Part shown: piece after piece, positions 16,107 through 25,700 of the stretch
Numbering within the stretch: position 1 is the stretch's first letter
How the letters are laid out: the number at the start of each line of letters is the position of its first letter
Notes under the pieces: generated by a model
Told to the model about the DNA's origin: nothing
Databases searched by the model: none
The model's input: the letters and a program-made list of their open reading frames with translations, nothing else
DNA from: Aureibaculum luteum
Lineage (GTDB): Bacteria > Bacteroidota > Bacteroidia > Flavobacteriales > Flavobacteriaceae
Assembly (NCBI RefSeq): GCF_003449015.1
Contig: NZ_QRGD01000002.1
Span: 1-64,000, forward strand
Reading direction: 5' to 3'
DNA: 64,000 bases
Made by a program: the position numbers and the translations under genes

Positions 16107-16422
16107 ATGAACCAACAAACAATTTATAAAATTTTCATTTTCGTACTATTATTAACTTCCTATGGATGTATCCAAAAAATCCAAAGTAAAAATATAGAAC
16201 CCCCCGAAAAAATTGATTCAGTTAAAAGACCAAAAATTGAAGCGAAAACAAAAACCATTATAGATAGGTAATACTATTTTTTCTGCACAATGGATAGGAA
16301 TATACCGATCAAGGAATAACGGGAATAGTTGGAGTAGGCTAGAAGGACTTCCAGATTCCACAGCTTTTTCAACACTTGAAATAACTGATTATGGAATTAT
16401 AGCAGGCATTTCAATTCGATAA
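16107..16422 (+). pseudogene. Degraded BNR/sortilin-repeat lipoprotein gene
   Basis: The first frame (16107-16271) encodes a lipoprotein start of 54 codons, with a hydrophobic leader and lipobox SYGC, then stops. From 16267, in the +1 frame, a second stretch without a start codon reads GNTIFSAQWIGIYRSRNNGN, then SWSRLEGLPDSTAFSTLEIT, up to a stop at 16422. The motif IYRS.NNG.SW..L.GLP is the Asp-box-like repeat of BNR/photosystem-stability-factor-like proteins. A frameshift near 16267 and a large loss of the C-terminal repeats explain both parts. The remnant is about 105 codons where such proteins usually have several hundred. Confidence 0.65.
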
Positions 16423-16475
16423 AAAAGTGGATATCAAGGATAGGCTTTATATACATCTAGAATTAAAGCAAGTAT

Positions 16476-16787
16476 TTAATTTTGACAATCATTTGCTCCC
16501 CAGCTATCTAAACTTCTAAGGATTTTCTCAAGTGATTTTCCTCTTGTACTTAATTTGTATTCCACTCTAGGAGGAACTACAGGAAAAATTTTCCTAGAAA
16601 TAAGCCCATCTTTTTCTAACTCTCTTACAGTTTGAGTAAACATTTTATTTGAAATACCTGGAATTTTCTTTTGCAATATGCCAGATCGCAGTGCACCTTC
16701 TAACAAATGAAATAGAATTAAAGGTTTCCATTTGGTTCCAATTAAATGCATGGTGTAATTTAAAGGACAATTTATTTTTTTATTCAA
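16476..16787 (-). CDS. HxlR-family transcriptional regulator
   Basis: A 103-aa winged-helix protein. The family hallmarks are present: CPLNYTMHLIGTKWKPLILFHL near the start, the recognition part F..L.K.IPGISNKMFTQTVRELEKDGL, and the wing P.VEYKLSTRGKSL. The single Cys near residue 7 stands where redox- or aldehyde-sensing HxlR proteins have their reactive Cys. It is divergent from the VOC-family gene at 16909, so it probably controls that gene and itself from the shared 121-bp region. Confidence 0.9.
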   Translation of the reverse strand: MNKKINCPLNYTMHLIGTKWKPLILFHLLEGALRSGILQKKIPGISNKMFTQTVRELEKDGLISRKIFPVVPPRVEYKLSTRGKSLEKILRSLDSWGANDCQN

Positions 16788-16908
16788 AATTAACGATTTA
16801 ATATTCTGATATTCCGTATTTTACTCTATTTAGTAACTATATCACTTTTTGGTAAGTTATTGCTCATATGGCAAATATAAATTAATTTCGCAATCTAAAT
16901 TAAATTCT
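16788..16908. promoter_or_regulatory. Divergent promoter region between HxlR and VOC genes
   Basis: Shared upstream region. Toward the VOC gene, TTG at 16860-16862 and TAATTTCG at 16883-16890 form a near match to the -33/-7 elements with a 20-nt spacer. The related segments TAGTAACTA and GGTAAGTTA (about 16831-16859) may be half sites for the HxlR protein, but they are not a clean palindrome. Confidence 0.4.
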
Positions 16909-17421
16909 ATGACGACGATTAAAAATTATCCAAAATCTTTTTCACATATTGGAATTACTGTTCCTGATATACATAAAGCGGTAAAATTCTATTCAGAAGT
17001 AATGGGATGGTATATAATTATGGAACCATCAACGGTTACAAAAGAAAAAGAAACGGCAATTGGTCAGATGTGTATTGATGTTTTCGGAGAGTATTGGACT
17101 GAATTTGAAATTGCTCATTTAGCAACGTCAGATGGTATTGGTATTGAATTATTTTCCTTTCCAAACGGAATAAAGGAAACACCTGAATTTAATCCTTTTA
17201 ACACTGGTCTTTTTCATTTCTGTGTTCAAGATCCAAACATTGAAGAACTCATTGATAAAATTGTTTCATATGGAGGAAAACAAAGAATGCCAATTAGAGC
17301 ATACTATCCAAAAGATAAGCCCTTTAAAATGTGCTATGTTGAAGACCCATTTGGAATTGTTTTTGAAATCTATACCCATAGTTATGAATTGACCTATTCT
17401 TCAGGGGCGTATTCAAAATAG
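16909..17421 (+). CDS. VOC-family (glyoxalase/dioxygenase-fold) protein
   Basis: A 170-aa protein. I start at the ATG at 16909; an earlier in-frame start at 16849 lies in promoter-like DNA. Two beta-alpha-beta-beta-beta units are visible: the first from FSHIGITVPDIHKAVKFYSE and the second from GLFHFCVQDPNIEELIDKI. Candidate metal ligands are His in SHIG, His in FHFC and Glu in GIVFEIY near the end. The family includes glyoxalase I, lactoylglutathione lyases and extradiol-type enzymes. With the divergent HxlR regulator, a role in detoxifying a reactive small molecule is plausible, but the substrate is unknown. Confidence 0.85.
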   Translation: MTTIKNYPKSFSHIGITVPDIHKAVKFYSEVMGWYIIMEPSTVTKEKETAIGQMCIDVFGEYWTEFEIAHLATSDGIGIELFSFPNGIKETPEFNPFNTGLFHFCVQDPNIEELIDKIVSYGGKQRMPIRAYYPKDKPFKMCYVEDPFGIVFEIYTHSYELTYSSGAYSK

Positions 17422-17608
17422 GGAATAGGGGATAAGCTACGTTTCATTTGCATACACAGCTTCAGAAAATAGCAAAATCAATTAAAAGGCAGTCAAACCT
17501 TAATACGATAAAAACACGCTTTACATGTTGTAAATAAACACTTAAAAATAAATAAGCAATTGAGTTTCCATGTATCTTTATTCTTTGAAATAATAAATAA
17601 GGAATAGT

Positions 17609-17642
17609 TGATTTCAGTGGAAAATGATTGAATCTGAAATCA
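17609..17642. promoter_or_regulatory. Inverted repeat upstream of the Pit-like transporter gene
   Basis: A perfect 9-bp inverted repeat, TGATTTCAG at 17609-17617 with CTGAAATCA at 17634-17642, 16 nt apart and centred about 62 bp before the start codon. The size fits a dimeric regulator site or a leader hairpin. No T-run follows, so it is not a terminator. Confidence 0.4.
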
Positions 17643-17687
17643 TATTTGAGTACAAATAAGCATGCCAAACTCAACTTTGAATTTATA

Positions 17688-18644
17688 ATGGAATTATTTA
17701 TACTTTATACTGGTTTTTTACTCGCAGCGTATGCCGTAATTGGAAATGATGTTATACAAACATTAGGTACTTTTCTCTCTTCTAATAGCAAAACGCATTG
17801 GTTATATCTATGGGCATTTGCATCCGCTATTTTATCTGCAACATTAATTTATGGATGGTATAGTTACGGAGGAGATGTATCCTACCAACGCTTAGATAAA
17901 GTCTCCCTTCCAGAAACGTTAATGTGGTGGCATTTATTAGCTCCAATTACTTTATTGGTAATCACACGTTTTGGAATACCAGTGAGTACTACATTTATGA
18001 TTCTTAGTGTTTTTTCGAGCCAACAGATTATCGAAAAAATGATGCTAAAATCCGTTTATGGTTATGGTATTTCAGTCATTACAGCCTTTGTACTGTATTT
18101 ATTAATTGCCCAAAGATTTGAATCGAAAAGCTCTATTGACAAGCTGAAAAAAACCAATCAAAAGCGGTTTTGGATAATTGCTCAATGGGGTTCTACGGCA
18201 TTTTTATGGTCGCAATGGCTCATTCAGGATTTTGCTAATATTTATGTTTTTCTACCAAGGAAACTATCACTATTTGAGCTGCTTGGTTCCTTAGTTGTAA
18301 TCTTGACCATTATGGCCTATATTTTCAAAAATCGAGGAGGTAAAATTCAGGAGATGGTGAATCAGAAAGTAAATACTAGAAACATCCGTTCTGCTACCAT
18401 AATTGACCTTTGTTATGGAATAATTCTCTTTGTATATGGAAACTATAATTCGGTTCCAATGAGTACAACTTGGACTTTTATTGGTATTCTTGCTGGGCGT
18501 GAAATAGCAATAAATTACCTTCTTAATAAAGGGAAATTAAAAACTTCTTATAAACTTATCGCTAAAGATTTTGCAAAAGTAAGTATTGGTCTCGCCATTA
18601 GTATTTTTATCGTTTATTTGATTCAATTTATCAAAACGATCTAA
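17688..18644 (+). CDS. Pit-like inorganic phosphate transporter family protein
   Basis: A 318-aa membrane protein. I start at the ATG at 17688, directly before the first helix; a start at 17628 would add hydrophilic residues from the leader DNA. The two inverted signature repeats of PiT permeases are recognisable: GNDVIQTLGTF near 22-32 with IPVSTTF near 102, and VYGNYNSVPMSTTWTF near 249-264. The usual GANDxANxxG is reduced to GNDVIQTLG in the first repeat and GNYNSVP in the second. About nine helices. The family takes up phosphate or, in some members, sulfate. It is monocistronic, convergent with the FAD-dependent oxidoreductase. Confidence 0.78.
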   Translation: MELFILYTGFLLAAYAVIGNDVIQTLGTFLSSNSKTHWLYLWAFASAILSATLIYGWYSYGGDVSYQRLDKVSLPETLMWWHLLAPITLLVITRFGIPVSTTFMILSVFSSQQIIEKMMLKSVYGYGISVITAFVLYLLIAQRFESKSSIDKLKKTNQKRFWIIAQWGSTAFLWSQWLIQDFANIYVFLPRKLSLFELLGSLVVILTIMAYIFKNRGGKIQEMVNQKVNTRNIRSATIIDLCYGIILFVYGNYNSVPMSTTWTFIGILAGREIAINYLLNKGKLKTSYKLIAKDFAKVSIGLAISIFIVYLIQFIKTI

Positions 18645-18752
18645 TAAATACTGCAGCAGTATAACTCGATTGTAAATGGAAAATTGACTAAAGAAACCAA
18701 ACGAAAAAATGGTTGTTAGTTTAAAAAGAATTGTGAAAAATGACGGAACACC

Positions 18753-20324
18753 TTATTTTCGTTCTTGAAAAGACTGTATTGCCGCTTCCACACATCGTTC
18801 ACCATCCATAGCTGCAGAAACAATTCCACCAGCATAACCACCACCTTCGCCACAGGGAAATAATCCCTCTACTTGCGGATGCTCTAAATTTTCGTTTCTA
18901 GGAATTTTTACAGGAGAAGACGTTCTAGATTCTACACCTACCACATTAGCTTCTTCGGTATAAAAGCCCTTCATTTTTTCGCCAAAAACTTTAAATCCCG
19001 TACGTAATCTACTCCCTATAATTTTTGGTAATAGTGAGTGTAAAGTAGCTGATTTTAATCCAGGCTGATAGGATGTTGTATTCAAATCTGTAGATAATTT
19101 GCCCGTTACAAAATCGGTCAATCGTTGTGCTGGTGCAGTTTGTGTTTTACCTCCTGCATTAAATGCTAACTTTTCTAAACTCTTTTGGAATTCTAAGCCT
19201 TTTAATTGGCCAAACTGATTAAAAGAAGGAATGTCTTTCTCTACATCAATTTCTACAACGATACCTGAATTTGCAAATTCATTATTTCGTTTGGAAGGAG
19301 ACATGCCGTTGACCACAACTTCGCCCATGGCGGTTGCTGCAGGGACAATAAAGCCACCTGGACACATACAAAAAGAATAGACACCACGGTCTTTTACCTG
19401 ATGTACTAAACTATAAGGAGCGGCAGGTAATAGTTCATCTCTTTTACCTTCGCAATGGTATTGAATAGAATCAATAATATGTTGTGGATGTTCCACGCGA
19501 ACACCCATAGCAAAAGATTTAGCCTCTATGGCAATATCTTTTTTATGTAATAAATAGTAAATATCTCTAGCAGAATGCCCTGTGGCTAAAATAACAGCTT
19601 GGGTATCCATTTCAATATCATTCTGTAAGCGAATGGCTTTTAGACTGTTGTTTTTGATAACAAAATCAACAACGCGACTTTCAAAATGGATTTCTCCACC
19701 ATGTTTTAAAATAACCTCTCTAATATTTTCAACTATTTTAGGTAGTTTGTTAGTACCTATATGCGGATGAGCATCAATAAGAATTTGCTCTGTAGCTCCA
19801 TGAAATACAAACTGTTCAAATATGCGTCTTACATTTCCACGTTTTAAACTTCGGGTGTATAATTTACCATCAGAATAGGTACCAGCACCACCTTCACCAA
19901 AACAGTAATTTGAATCTTCATCTACAAAATGGTCTTGGTTAATGGCTTTTAAATCGCGTCTTCGTTCTTGTACTTTTTTACCCCGTTCTAAAACAATAGG
20001 TTTATAACCTAATTCAATACAGCGTAAGGCGGCAAACATACCTGCGGGACCGAATCCGATTATGTGAATTGGTTTTGCATTAGCAACATCTTTATAATGA
20101 AACGCTTTAATTGTAGGCTCAGGTGCAGGTTCATTTATATAAACAGCAACCTTATAATTGGTGATAATTGTGGGCTTACGAGCATCGATAGATTTTCTTA
20201 AAATCTTGACACTTTGAATATGCTTAACTGCAGTTGCTAATTGTTGAGCAGCCTTAATTTTAAGAATGTCTGCAATTTTTTCTTCTTTTAACTTTACCCG
20301 GAGCTGTATTTCTTTTACCATCAC
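18753..20324 (-). CDS. FAD-dependent oxidoreductase (conserved NAD(P)/FAD protein)
   Basis: A 523-aa protein. An N-terminal ~80-residue alpha/beta domain precedes a Rossmann dinucleotide-binding site IIGFGPAGMFAALRCIELG (about 87-105) with ERGKKV as the ribose-binding end. The conserved FGEGGAGTYSDGKLYTR segment (about 141-157) and the C-terminal CGEGGGYAGGIVSAAMDG are typical of the widespread uncharacterised FAD-dependent family COG2509. Length is normal. It is on the same strand as, and 61 bp after, the PycTM-like gene and could be on the same transcript, but the family is conserved in many genomes without that context, so I do not count it as part of the signalling module. Confidence 0.88.
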   Translation of the reverse strand: MMVKEIQLRVKLKEEKIADILKIKAAQQLATAVKHIQSVKILRKSIDARKPTIITNYKVAVYINEPAPEPTIKAFHYKDVANAKPIHIIGFGPAGMFAALRCIELGYKPIVLERGKKVQERRRDLKAINQDHFVDEDSNYCFGEGGAGTYSDGKLYTRSLKRGNVRRIFEQFVFHGATEQILIDAHPHIGTNKLPKIVENIREVILKHGGEIHFESRVVDFVIKNNSLKAIRLQNDIEMDTQAVILATGHSARDIYYLLHKKDIAIEAKSFAMGVRVEHPQHIIDSIQYHCEGKRDELLPAAPYSLVHQVKDRGVYSFCMCPGGFIVPAATAMGEVVVNGMSPSKRNNEFANSGIVVEIDVEKDIPSFNQFGQLKGLEFQKSLEKLAFNAGGKTQTAPAQRLTDFVTGKLSTDLNTTSYQPGLKSATLHSLLPKIIGSRLRTGFKVFGEKMKGFYTEEANVVGVESRTSSPVKIPRNENLEHPQVEGLFPCGEGGGYAGGIVSAAMDGERCVEAAIQSFQERK

Positions 20325-20385
20325 TGCAAAAGTAGTTAAATTCAGAACACAAAATCACGATTAGAATTTATGATTTTATGAAGAA

Positions 20386-20946
20386 TTATGAAAATACGAT
20401 ATAGTAGTATGCAATAATAATGAATAGAAATACCAACCCTAAGGCTAAAAATCGTAATGCTCTATTTACATTTTTAAATTTTAAGGCAGCAATTTTTGAA
20501 TTGATATAGACTTGTTGTCCTAATTGATCAAACAACCGGTCTTCATCCTTGCTAATTTCATGAAACAATTTTGAGAATTGTTTAATGTCACCAAATTTGG
20601 TAATTACATCACCAAAAAAGAAAATATTTTTATCAAACTTCGTTTCAATTCTAGGCATAAAGCATCGAATACAGAAGTACACAGAAATAATAGTACATAT
20701 AAGCCAAAGTGCTAAGAGAATATATAAAAAGGTATGGTACGTGTCGGTACCTGAAACACTTGCAAAGCTTTTGTAGATGAAATTGAATAAAATTCCATAG
20801 AATGAAAGAATTAAACCTGCCTTAATTTCGGAGGCCTTAATTAGATTAAAAATATAATTGATGCTTCCCCAATAATGATCTACTAAATCATCTGTGTGTT
20901 TGTTTTTAATTTGGGGTGGGTTTTGCTGTGCTTCCGGTATTTCCAT
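20386..20946 (-). CDS. PycTM-like (DUF5706) membrane effector protein
   Basis: A 186-aa protein with three predicted helices at about 43-60, 73-93 and 165-185. The pattern matches the DUF5706 family, known as the transmembrane effector PycTM of Pycsar anti-phage systems. Helix 1 is preceded by NLIKASEIKAGLILSF (family DxKAg), helix 2 is followed by a basic turn and NIFFFGDV near 107-114 (family IYFGxI), and a long helix contains DQLGQQVYINSKIAALKF near 140-157 (family DLAxQIYxxSKIxxxKY). In Pycsar, a cyclic nucleotide switches PycTM to damage the membrane. The gene lies 87 bp after the receiver-cyclase gene on the same strand. Family assignment is from memory of motifs; effector activity is inference. 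Confidence 0.75.
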   Translation of the reverse strand: MEIPEAQQNPPQIKNKHTDDLVDHYWGSINYIFNLIKASEIKAGLILSFYGILFNFIYKSFASVSGTDTYHTFLYILLALWLICTIISVYFCIRCFMPRIETKFDKNIFFFGDVITKFGDIKQFSKLFHEISKDEDRLFDQLGQQVYINSKIAALKFKNVNRALRFLALGLVFLFIIIAYYYIVFS

Positions 20947-21033
20947 ATTCCTAAATTGTTTTTATTTCAATTGCGATACCTCGCGTTTGGGCTACTTTTT
21001 TTTATGCCTTATAACTTAAACCTAACATTTATT

Positions 21034-22074
21034 TTATTCCAATACTTCATAAATAGTTATTGCTTCTGATTTGTTTTTCACAGTTATACTGCCTAATGAT
21101 TTGCAAACAAATGACTCTTTAATGTGCTCGTGACAGGTTTCACAAATAATTATTTGATTTTCCTTGGCGGCATCTTGCAATCGTGCGGCGGTATTAACAG
21201 TATCTCCAATAACCGTATAATCTAATCTTTTTAAACTTACGGAGCCTATATTACCAGAAATCATCTCCCCACTTTTAATACCGATAGATACTTTAGGTTT
21301 AAACTTAATGGTATCTCCCATTTCTGGTAGATTATTTATCTTATTTCGTACTGCCAATGCTGCATCTATAGCTCTGTCTAAATGAAATTCTCCTCGAAAG
21401 ACCGCCATAATAGCATCGCCAATAAATTTATCGATATACCCTTCTTGATTCATTATTTCTTTAACCATTTCGTCGAAATAAGAATTAATCATGGTAACTA
21501 CGGTATCTGCAGGAGCATGTTCACTAATTTTTGTAAACCCACAGATATCTATAAAAACGACGGTAGCTTCGATAGTTTCATTAGCCATAATCGTATTTTC
21601 GTACTCACGGCTTCCCATAAAATTGAGCACATTTTCGTCAACATACATTTTTAAAATGTTGTTTTCTTTAATGGCTTGAAGAGTGTCCTTAATGTGTTTC
21701 GCATGTTTTATGGTCTTTTCCATGGTTAACGTCAGATCCTCAAAATTAATAGGCTTAGTAATAAAGTCAAAGGCACCACGGTTCATGGCAGTCCTGATAT
21801 TATCCATATCACCATAAGCCGAGACAATAACCGATTTAATTAATGGACTTGATTCACTCAATTTGGTCAATAAGGTTAAGCCATCCATTTCGGGCATGTT
21901 GATGTCGCTCAAAACGATATCCGTATCAGGTTCCGCAATCAATTTTTCAAGGGCATCTTTACCATTGATTGCAAATAGAAATTCATACTCTTTTTGCCGA
22001 ATCTGTTTACGGAATTTTTGCTTAATTAGTGTTTCTAAATCCGGCTCATCGTCTACTACTAGTATTTTTGCCAT
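21034..22074 (-). CDS. Response regulator with class III nucleotide cyclase output
   Basis: A 346-aa protein. Residues 1-120 are a receiver: acidic pair D8/D9, phospho-acceptor D57 in [12 protein letters not shown]107 in ITKPI. A helical linker (about 120-165) leads to a class III cyclase domain (about 168-346). Metal-binding Asp residues are D176 (FIDICGF) and D220 (KFIGD). K216 and T287 (DYTVIGD) are the base-recognising pair usual for bacterial adenylate cyclases. N294 and R298 (VNTAARL) are the transition-state residues. The domain looks fully active and probably makes cAMP when D57 is phosphorylated. Its start overlaps the stop of the preceding receiver gene by one base (TAATG), indicating coupled translation. 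Confidence 0.9.
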   Translation of the reverse strand: MAKILVVDDEPDLETLIKQKFRKQIRQKEYEFLFAINGKDALEKLIAEPDTDIVLSDINMPEMDGLTLLTKLSESSPLIKSVIVSAYGDMDNIRTAMNRGAFDFITKPINFEDLTLTMEKTIKHAKHIKDTLQAIKENNILKMYVDENVLNFMGSREYENTIMANETIEATVVFIDICGFTKISEHAPADTVVTMINSYFDEMVKEIMNQEGYIDKFIGDAIMAVFRGEFHLDRAIDAALAVRNKINNLPEMGDTIKFKPKVSIGIKSGEMISGNIGSVSLKRLDYTVIGDTVNTAARLQDAAKENQIIICETCHEHIKESFVCKSLGSITVKNKSEAITIYEVLE

Positions 22075-22448
22075 TAGATATTATTTATTAGTTTATCTTT
22101 TAATAATTTAAAATCAACTGGTTTGGTTAAAAAGTCGTCTGCTCCTAAACTCTTGGCGGTGTTAAAATTTTCTTCATCACCATAAGCGGTAATCATCATT
22201 ACTACCGGTGGTGGTGCTAGATATTCCTTTTTAATTTTTTTTAACAGTTCAAGTCCACTCATACCAGGCATATTAATATCTGAAAGAATTAAAACGGCTT
22301 CCTGTTTCATACTCTCTAATACAGTTAAGGCTTCTTCTCCAGAAAAGGCAAATACGAACTCGAGTTCACCTTTGCGAATTTCTTTTCTAAAACGTTGTTG
22401 AAATAAGGTCTTAACATCGTGCTCATCGTCAACTACTAATATTTTCAT
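22074..22448 (-). CDS. Stand-alone receiver (CheY-like) protein
   Basis: A 124-aa single receiver domain: acidic pair D7/D8, phospho-acceptor D57 in [11 protein letters not shown], Thr/Ser switch in MMITAYGD, Lys in DFLTKPVDF. No output domain. It is a paralogue of the receiver in the next gene (both have an R/KFRKxIRxxExEFxFAxxGxxAL stretch, unusual for receivers), so one probably arose by duplication. It may serve as a phosphate sink, an intermediate, or a partner that forms mixed dimers with the receiver-cyclase. Translation is coupled to the cyclase gene. Confidence 0.9.
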   Translation of the reverse strand: MKILVVDDEHDVKTLFQQRFRKEIRKGELEFVFAFSGEEALTVLESMKQEAVLILSDINMPGMSGLELLKKIKKEYLAPPPVVMMITAYGDEENFNTAKSLGADDFLTKPVDFKLLKDKLINNI

Positions 22449-22541
22449 AATTTAAAGGGGTTTTATCACTGATTATTATTTGATTAAATTGATTTCTCAG
22501 ATTTATTATTACTGATTAAATGGATTGTTAGATTTCACTAA

Positions 22542-22688
22542 CTACAATACATATCTTTTAAATGTTAAACTTTTCGATCCAAAATTGATTAATAAACCAA
22601 CTTCGAGTTTGTAGGCCTTTAGATAGTTTAAAACCTGTGCCAAATGTGCATCTTGTAATTCGATAACTGCTTTTAATTCATAATTCAT
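22542..22688 (-). pseudogene. Remnant of a GxxExxY-protein gene
   Basis: Within the 291-bp gap between the last kinase and the receiver gene, the minus strand encodes 48 residues. YELKAVIELQDAHLAQVLNY, then LKAYKLEVGLLINFGSKSLT match the C-terminal part of GxxExxY proteins (PD-(D/E)XK-like fold), including the VELKAV..L...H.AQ.LNYLKA and GLLINFG blocks. The N-terminal ~80 residues with the GxxExxY motif are missing, replaced by short repeats of AATTATG. GxxExxY genes are common in Bacteroidota and often scattered, so this looks like a decaying leftover or a scar of a rearrangement. Confidence 0.7.
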
Positions 22689-22739
22689 AATTTCTATATG
22701 TAAACTGTGTAATCCATTAATACCTTTAATCTGTGTTCT

Positions 22740-25700
22740 TTATTTTGGAATACTAATGGTAAAGGTGGTTCCTTCGCCTTCTTGGCTTTCAACCTTTAGA
22801 TCGCCACCATGCGATCTTACAATATCGTAACTCATAGACAGTCCTAATCCCGTTCCTTGTCCTGAGGGTTTGGTAGTAAAAAAAGGTTGAAAAATTTTGT
22901 CTACGATTTCCTTAGGAATTCCTGAACCATTATCTTTTATTTTTATGATAACTTGATCTCCTACTTTTTTTGTGCTTATCCAAATCGTTGGATCTTTCAC
23001 TGTTTTCTCAGGTGTTTTGGAATTGGGGGAGATGGCATGTAATGCATTGGTAATTAAATTTAAAATTACTCTACCCATATCTTGGCCTGCTACATTAATT
23101 AAACCAATAGACTCGTCAAAATCTGTATTTAAAGTAGCATTAAAAGATTTGTCTTTAGCTCGCAGTCCGTGATACGCCAGTCGTAAATATTCGTCGGCAA
23201 TAGCATTGATATTCGTTGGTTCTTTTTCTCCACTGGTATTGCGACTGTGCTTTAACATTCCTTTTACAATCGAATCTGCACGCTTACCATGATGGTTTAT
23301 TTTTTTCTGATTTTCTTTAATATCATTAGAAATCTCAATAGCTTCTTCTGGATTACCCGCTTTTAACTCTTCTTGCATTTCATCAATCAGTTCTACATTA
23401 ATCTCAGAAAAATTATTGACGAAGTTTAATGGGTTTTGAATTTCATGAGCTATACCTGCGGTTAGTTCACCTAAACTTGCCATTTTTTCAGATTGAATCA
23501 GTTGCGATTGTGTCGCTTTTAGATCTTCAATGGAAGCTTCTAGCTCATTGGTTCTTTCTTTAACTTTCTCTTCCAAAAGCTTATTTTCATTGGTTAATTT
23601 CCTTGCTCTAAAAAGAATATAAATTCTTAAAATACCAACGGCCAAAAGCCCAAAAAGTAAATAAGCCCACCAGGTTTGCCACCATGGGGGGCTAATACGA
23701 AATGTTAAAACATCTGGCTTTGACCATTGCTTATTAAAACTTCTTGCAGCCACTTTAAATGTATATTGACCAGGTTTTAAATTATAATAGTTTTTTGTTT
23801 TTGTTTTAGTGTCTGCATAGGTCCAATCGGCATCTTCACCATCAAGGATAAAACGATAGGTTAATTGGGCTCTATTAAACACATTATTACTTGCATAGCT
23901 GAAACTTAAACTGTTTTGGTCAAAGGGTAATACAAGACCTGATGGAATATTATAGGGTTGTTTTATGGAATCCCACTTTAAATTTGTTTCGTTGGAGAAC
24001 GATGAAATTTTACTATTTAGAGAATCTAAATCGTTTTTATCATTAAACCTTGGAGCTTCATCTCTAACGTACATTTTAGTAATATGAACAGTGTTTACAA
24101 TGCTATCGGGTTTGGGTTCATTGTCTATAATTAAGAGCTTGTATTCATCGGATGAATTGGAAATACCTGCCCAAAACTGTCCATTTTTTAGAAATTTAGG
24201 AGAATTCTGTAAATAGTCGTTCAACTTAAAACCTAAACCACTATTAAAATTATAGAACCCATTATTTGTAGTTTTTACAGTAGCTTTTTCTATAGGGATA
24301 AGGCCATTAACGCTGGCGGCATACATTATATCATCTCTTTCAATAAGATCATACATCTCTGAGGGTAGCAGACCATTTTCTTCTTTTAAATTAGTAAGTG
24401 TATTTTCTTCTAAATTTAAAATGGAAATTCCGTTTAGAGTAGCCACCCATAACTCACCTTCTTTTGAAAAGGAAACTACCATTGCATTGTTATCACAGAG
24501 ACCTTGTTCCTCTCTAAGATAACTAACGTTGTTTGTTTTTATATTTACTCTAGCCAAACCATTTTGCGTAGGAATCCAAAGTATTTCCTTATTATAAACC
24601 ATTACCGCCCCACGCTCAGCGTTTAAAATATCTGAATCATTCTTTGATACCACTTTATTTAAGCTATTGTTTTCAATATCATAAAAAAATATACCTTGTG
24701 AAGTATATAACAAAAAAGTATGCTCATTTACCACTGCCATCGATACTACAAAAATGGGTGCTTTTGCATTTCTAGCAAATACCGAAATTTTATTCTTTTG
24801 TCGATCAAAAATAGAAAAGCCAGGCCTAGTGTTTATATAGTAGATATCCTTTGATAACTCCCTAATAATACTAATTTGGTTATTAGGCGTACCATGTAGT
24901 TTTTCAGGACTTAGGGCTTTTATAGTATTTTTCTTGGGATCAATAATATTAATTCCATTTGTAGTTCCCAGCCATATTTCTCCTCTGGAGTTTTCTTCTA
25001 TTTCCCAAACTTCGTCATCTATTAGGCCACTGGAGTCATCAAAATATTCTGTTTTTAAGGTGAAGTCGTTTGCTATAATTACACCTTTATCGACAGTTCC
25101 GAACCATAGCGAACCATCTTTTCTCTTTAGGGAGCGAGTCCTCTTTTGGTCGCCAGTCATATTACTATTTACACCTACAGTTTTGGAACTTTTTTTATCG
25201 TTACTTAAAATAAAAATTTCCTTTGTTCCAGCTATCCAAAAATTACCCTGATTATCTTCTTCTATCTCCCGTCCTTGTATGTTATAGCCATTTTCCGCAG
25301 AAAGCACAGTTATTTTTTTATTTTTTAAGGATACTTGTAACACCTCATATGTAGTGGTTTTAGAATCAGGAGAAGGTGGTACTATTTGACATATCCATAT
25401 ATTCCCTGTTTTATCCTCTGTCATATCAAAAACAAAAGCATTTAAATTATTATTTGGATTGCTTGGCATTTTTTTAAGAGACTCTCTTTCTTTATCCAAC
25501 ATGGCAAGACCATCATCAGTACTAAGCCATATATTATTTTGGCTGTCCTCAAAAAGAGTGAACGCAAATTGTGTACTAGCAATTTCTAATTTCTGTAAAT
25601 TTTTCATTTCAGCATCCACTTTAAAAATTCCGTCTCCGTAAGAAACAAAATAAAGGGTTCCAGTATAGTCACAAAGAATATCTACCCCTATAAAATTGGC

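Noticed and set aside
18648-18662. ATACTGC-A-GCAGTAT as terminator between convergent genes
   Set aside because: Perfect 7-bp arms, but the single-base loop and missing T-run do not fit a terminator.
18753-20324. FAD-dependent oxidoreductase as part of the cyclase-effector module
   Set aside because: It is co-oriented and close, but the family is widespread and conserved without such neighbours, so inclusion would rest on proximity only.
20386-22074. Calling the locus a canonical Pycsar system
   Set aside because: The cyclase is fused to a receiver, has adenine-type residues and sits under kinases. Only the effector resembles Pycsar, so the name would overstate the evidence.
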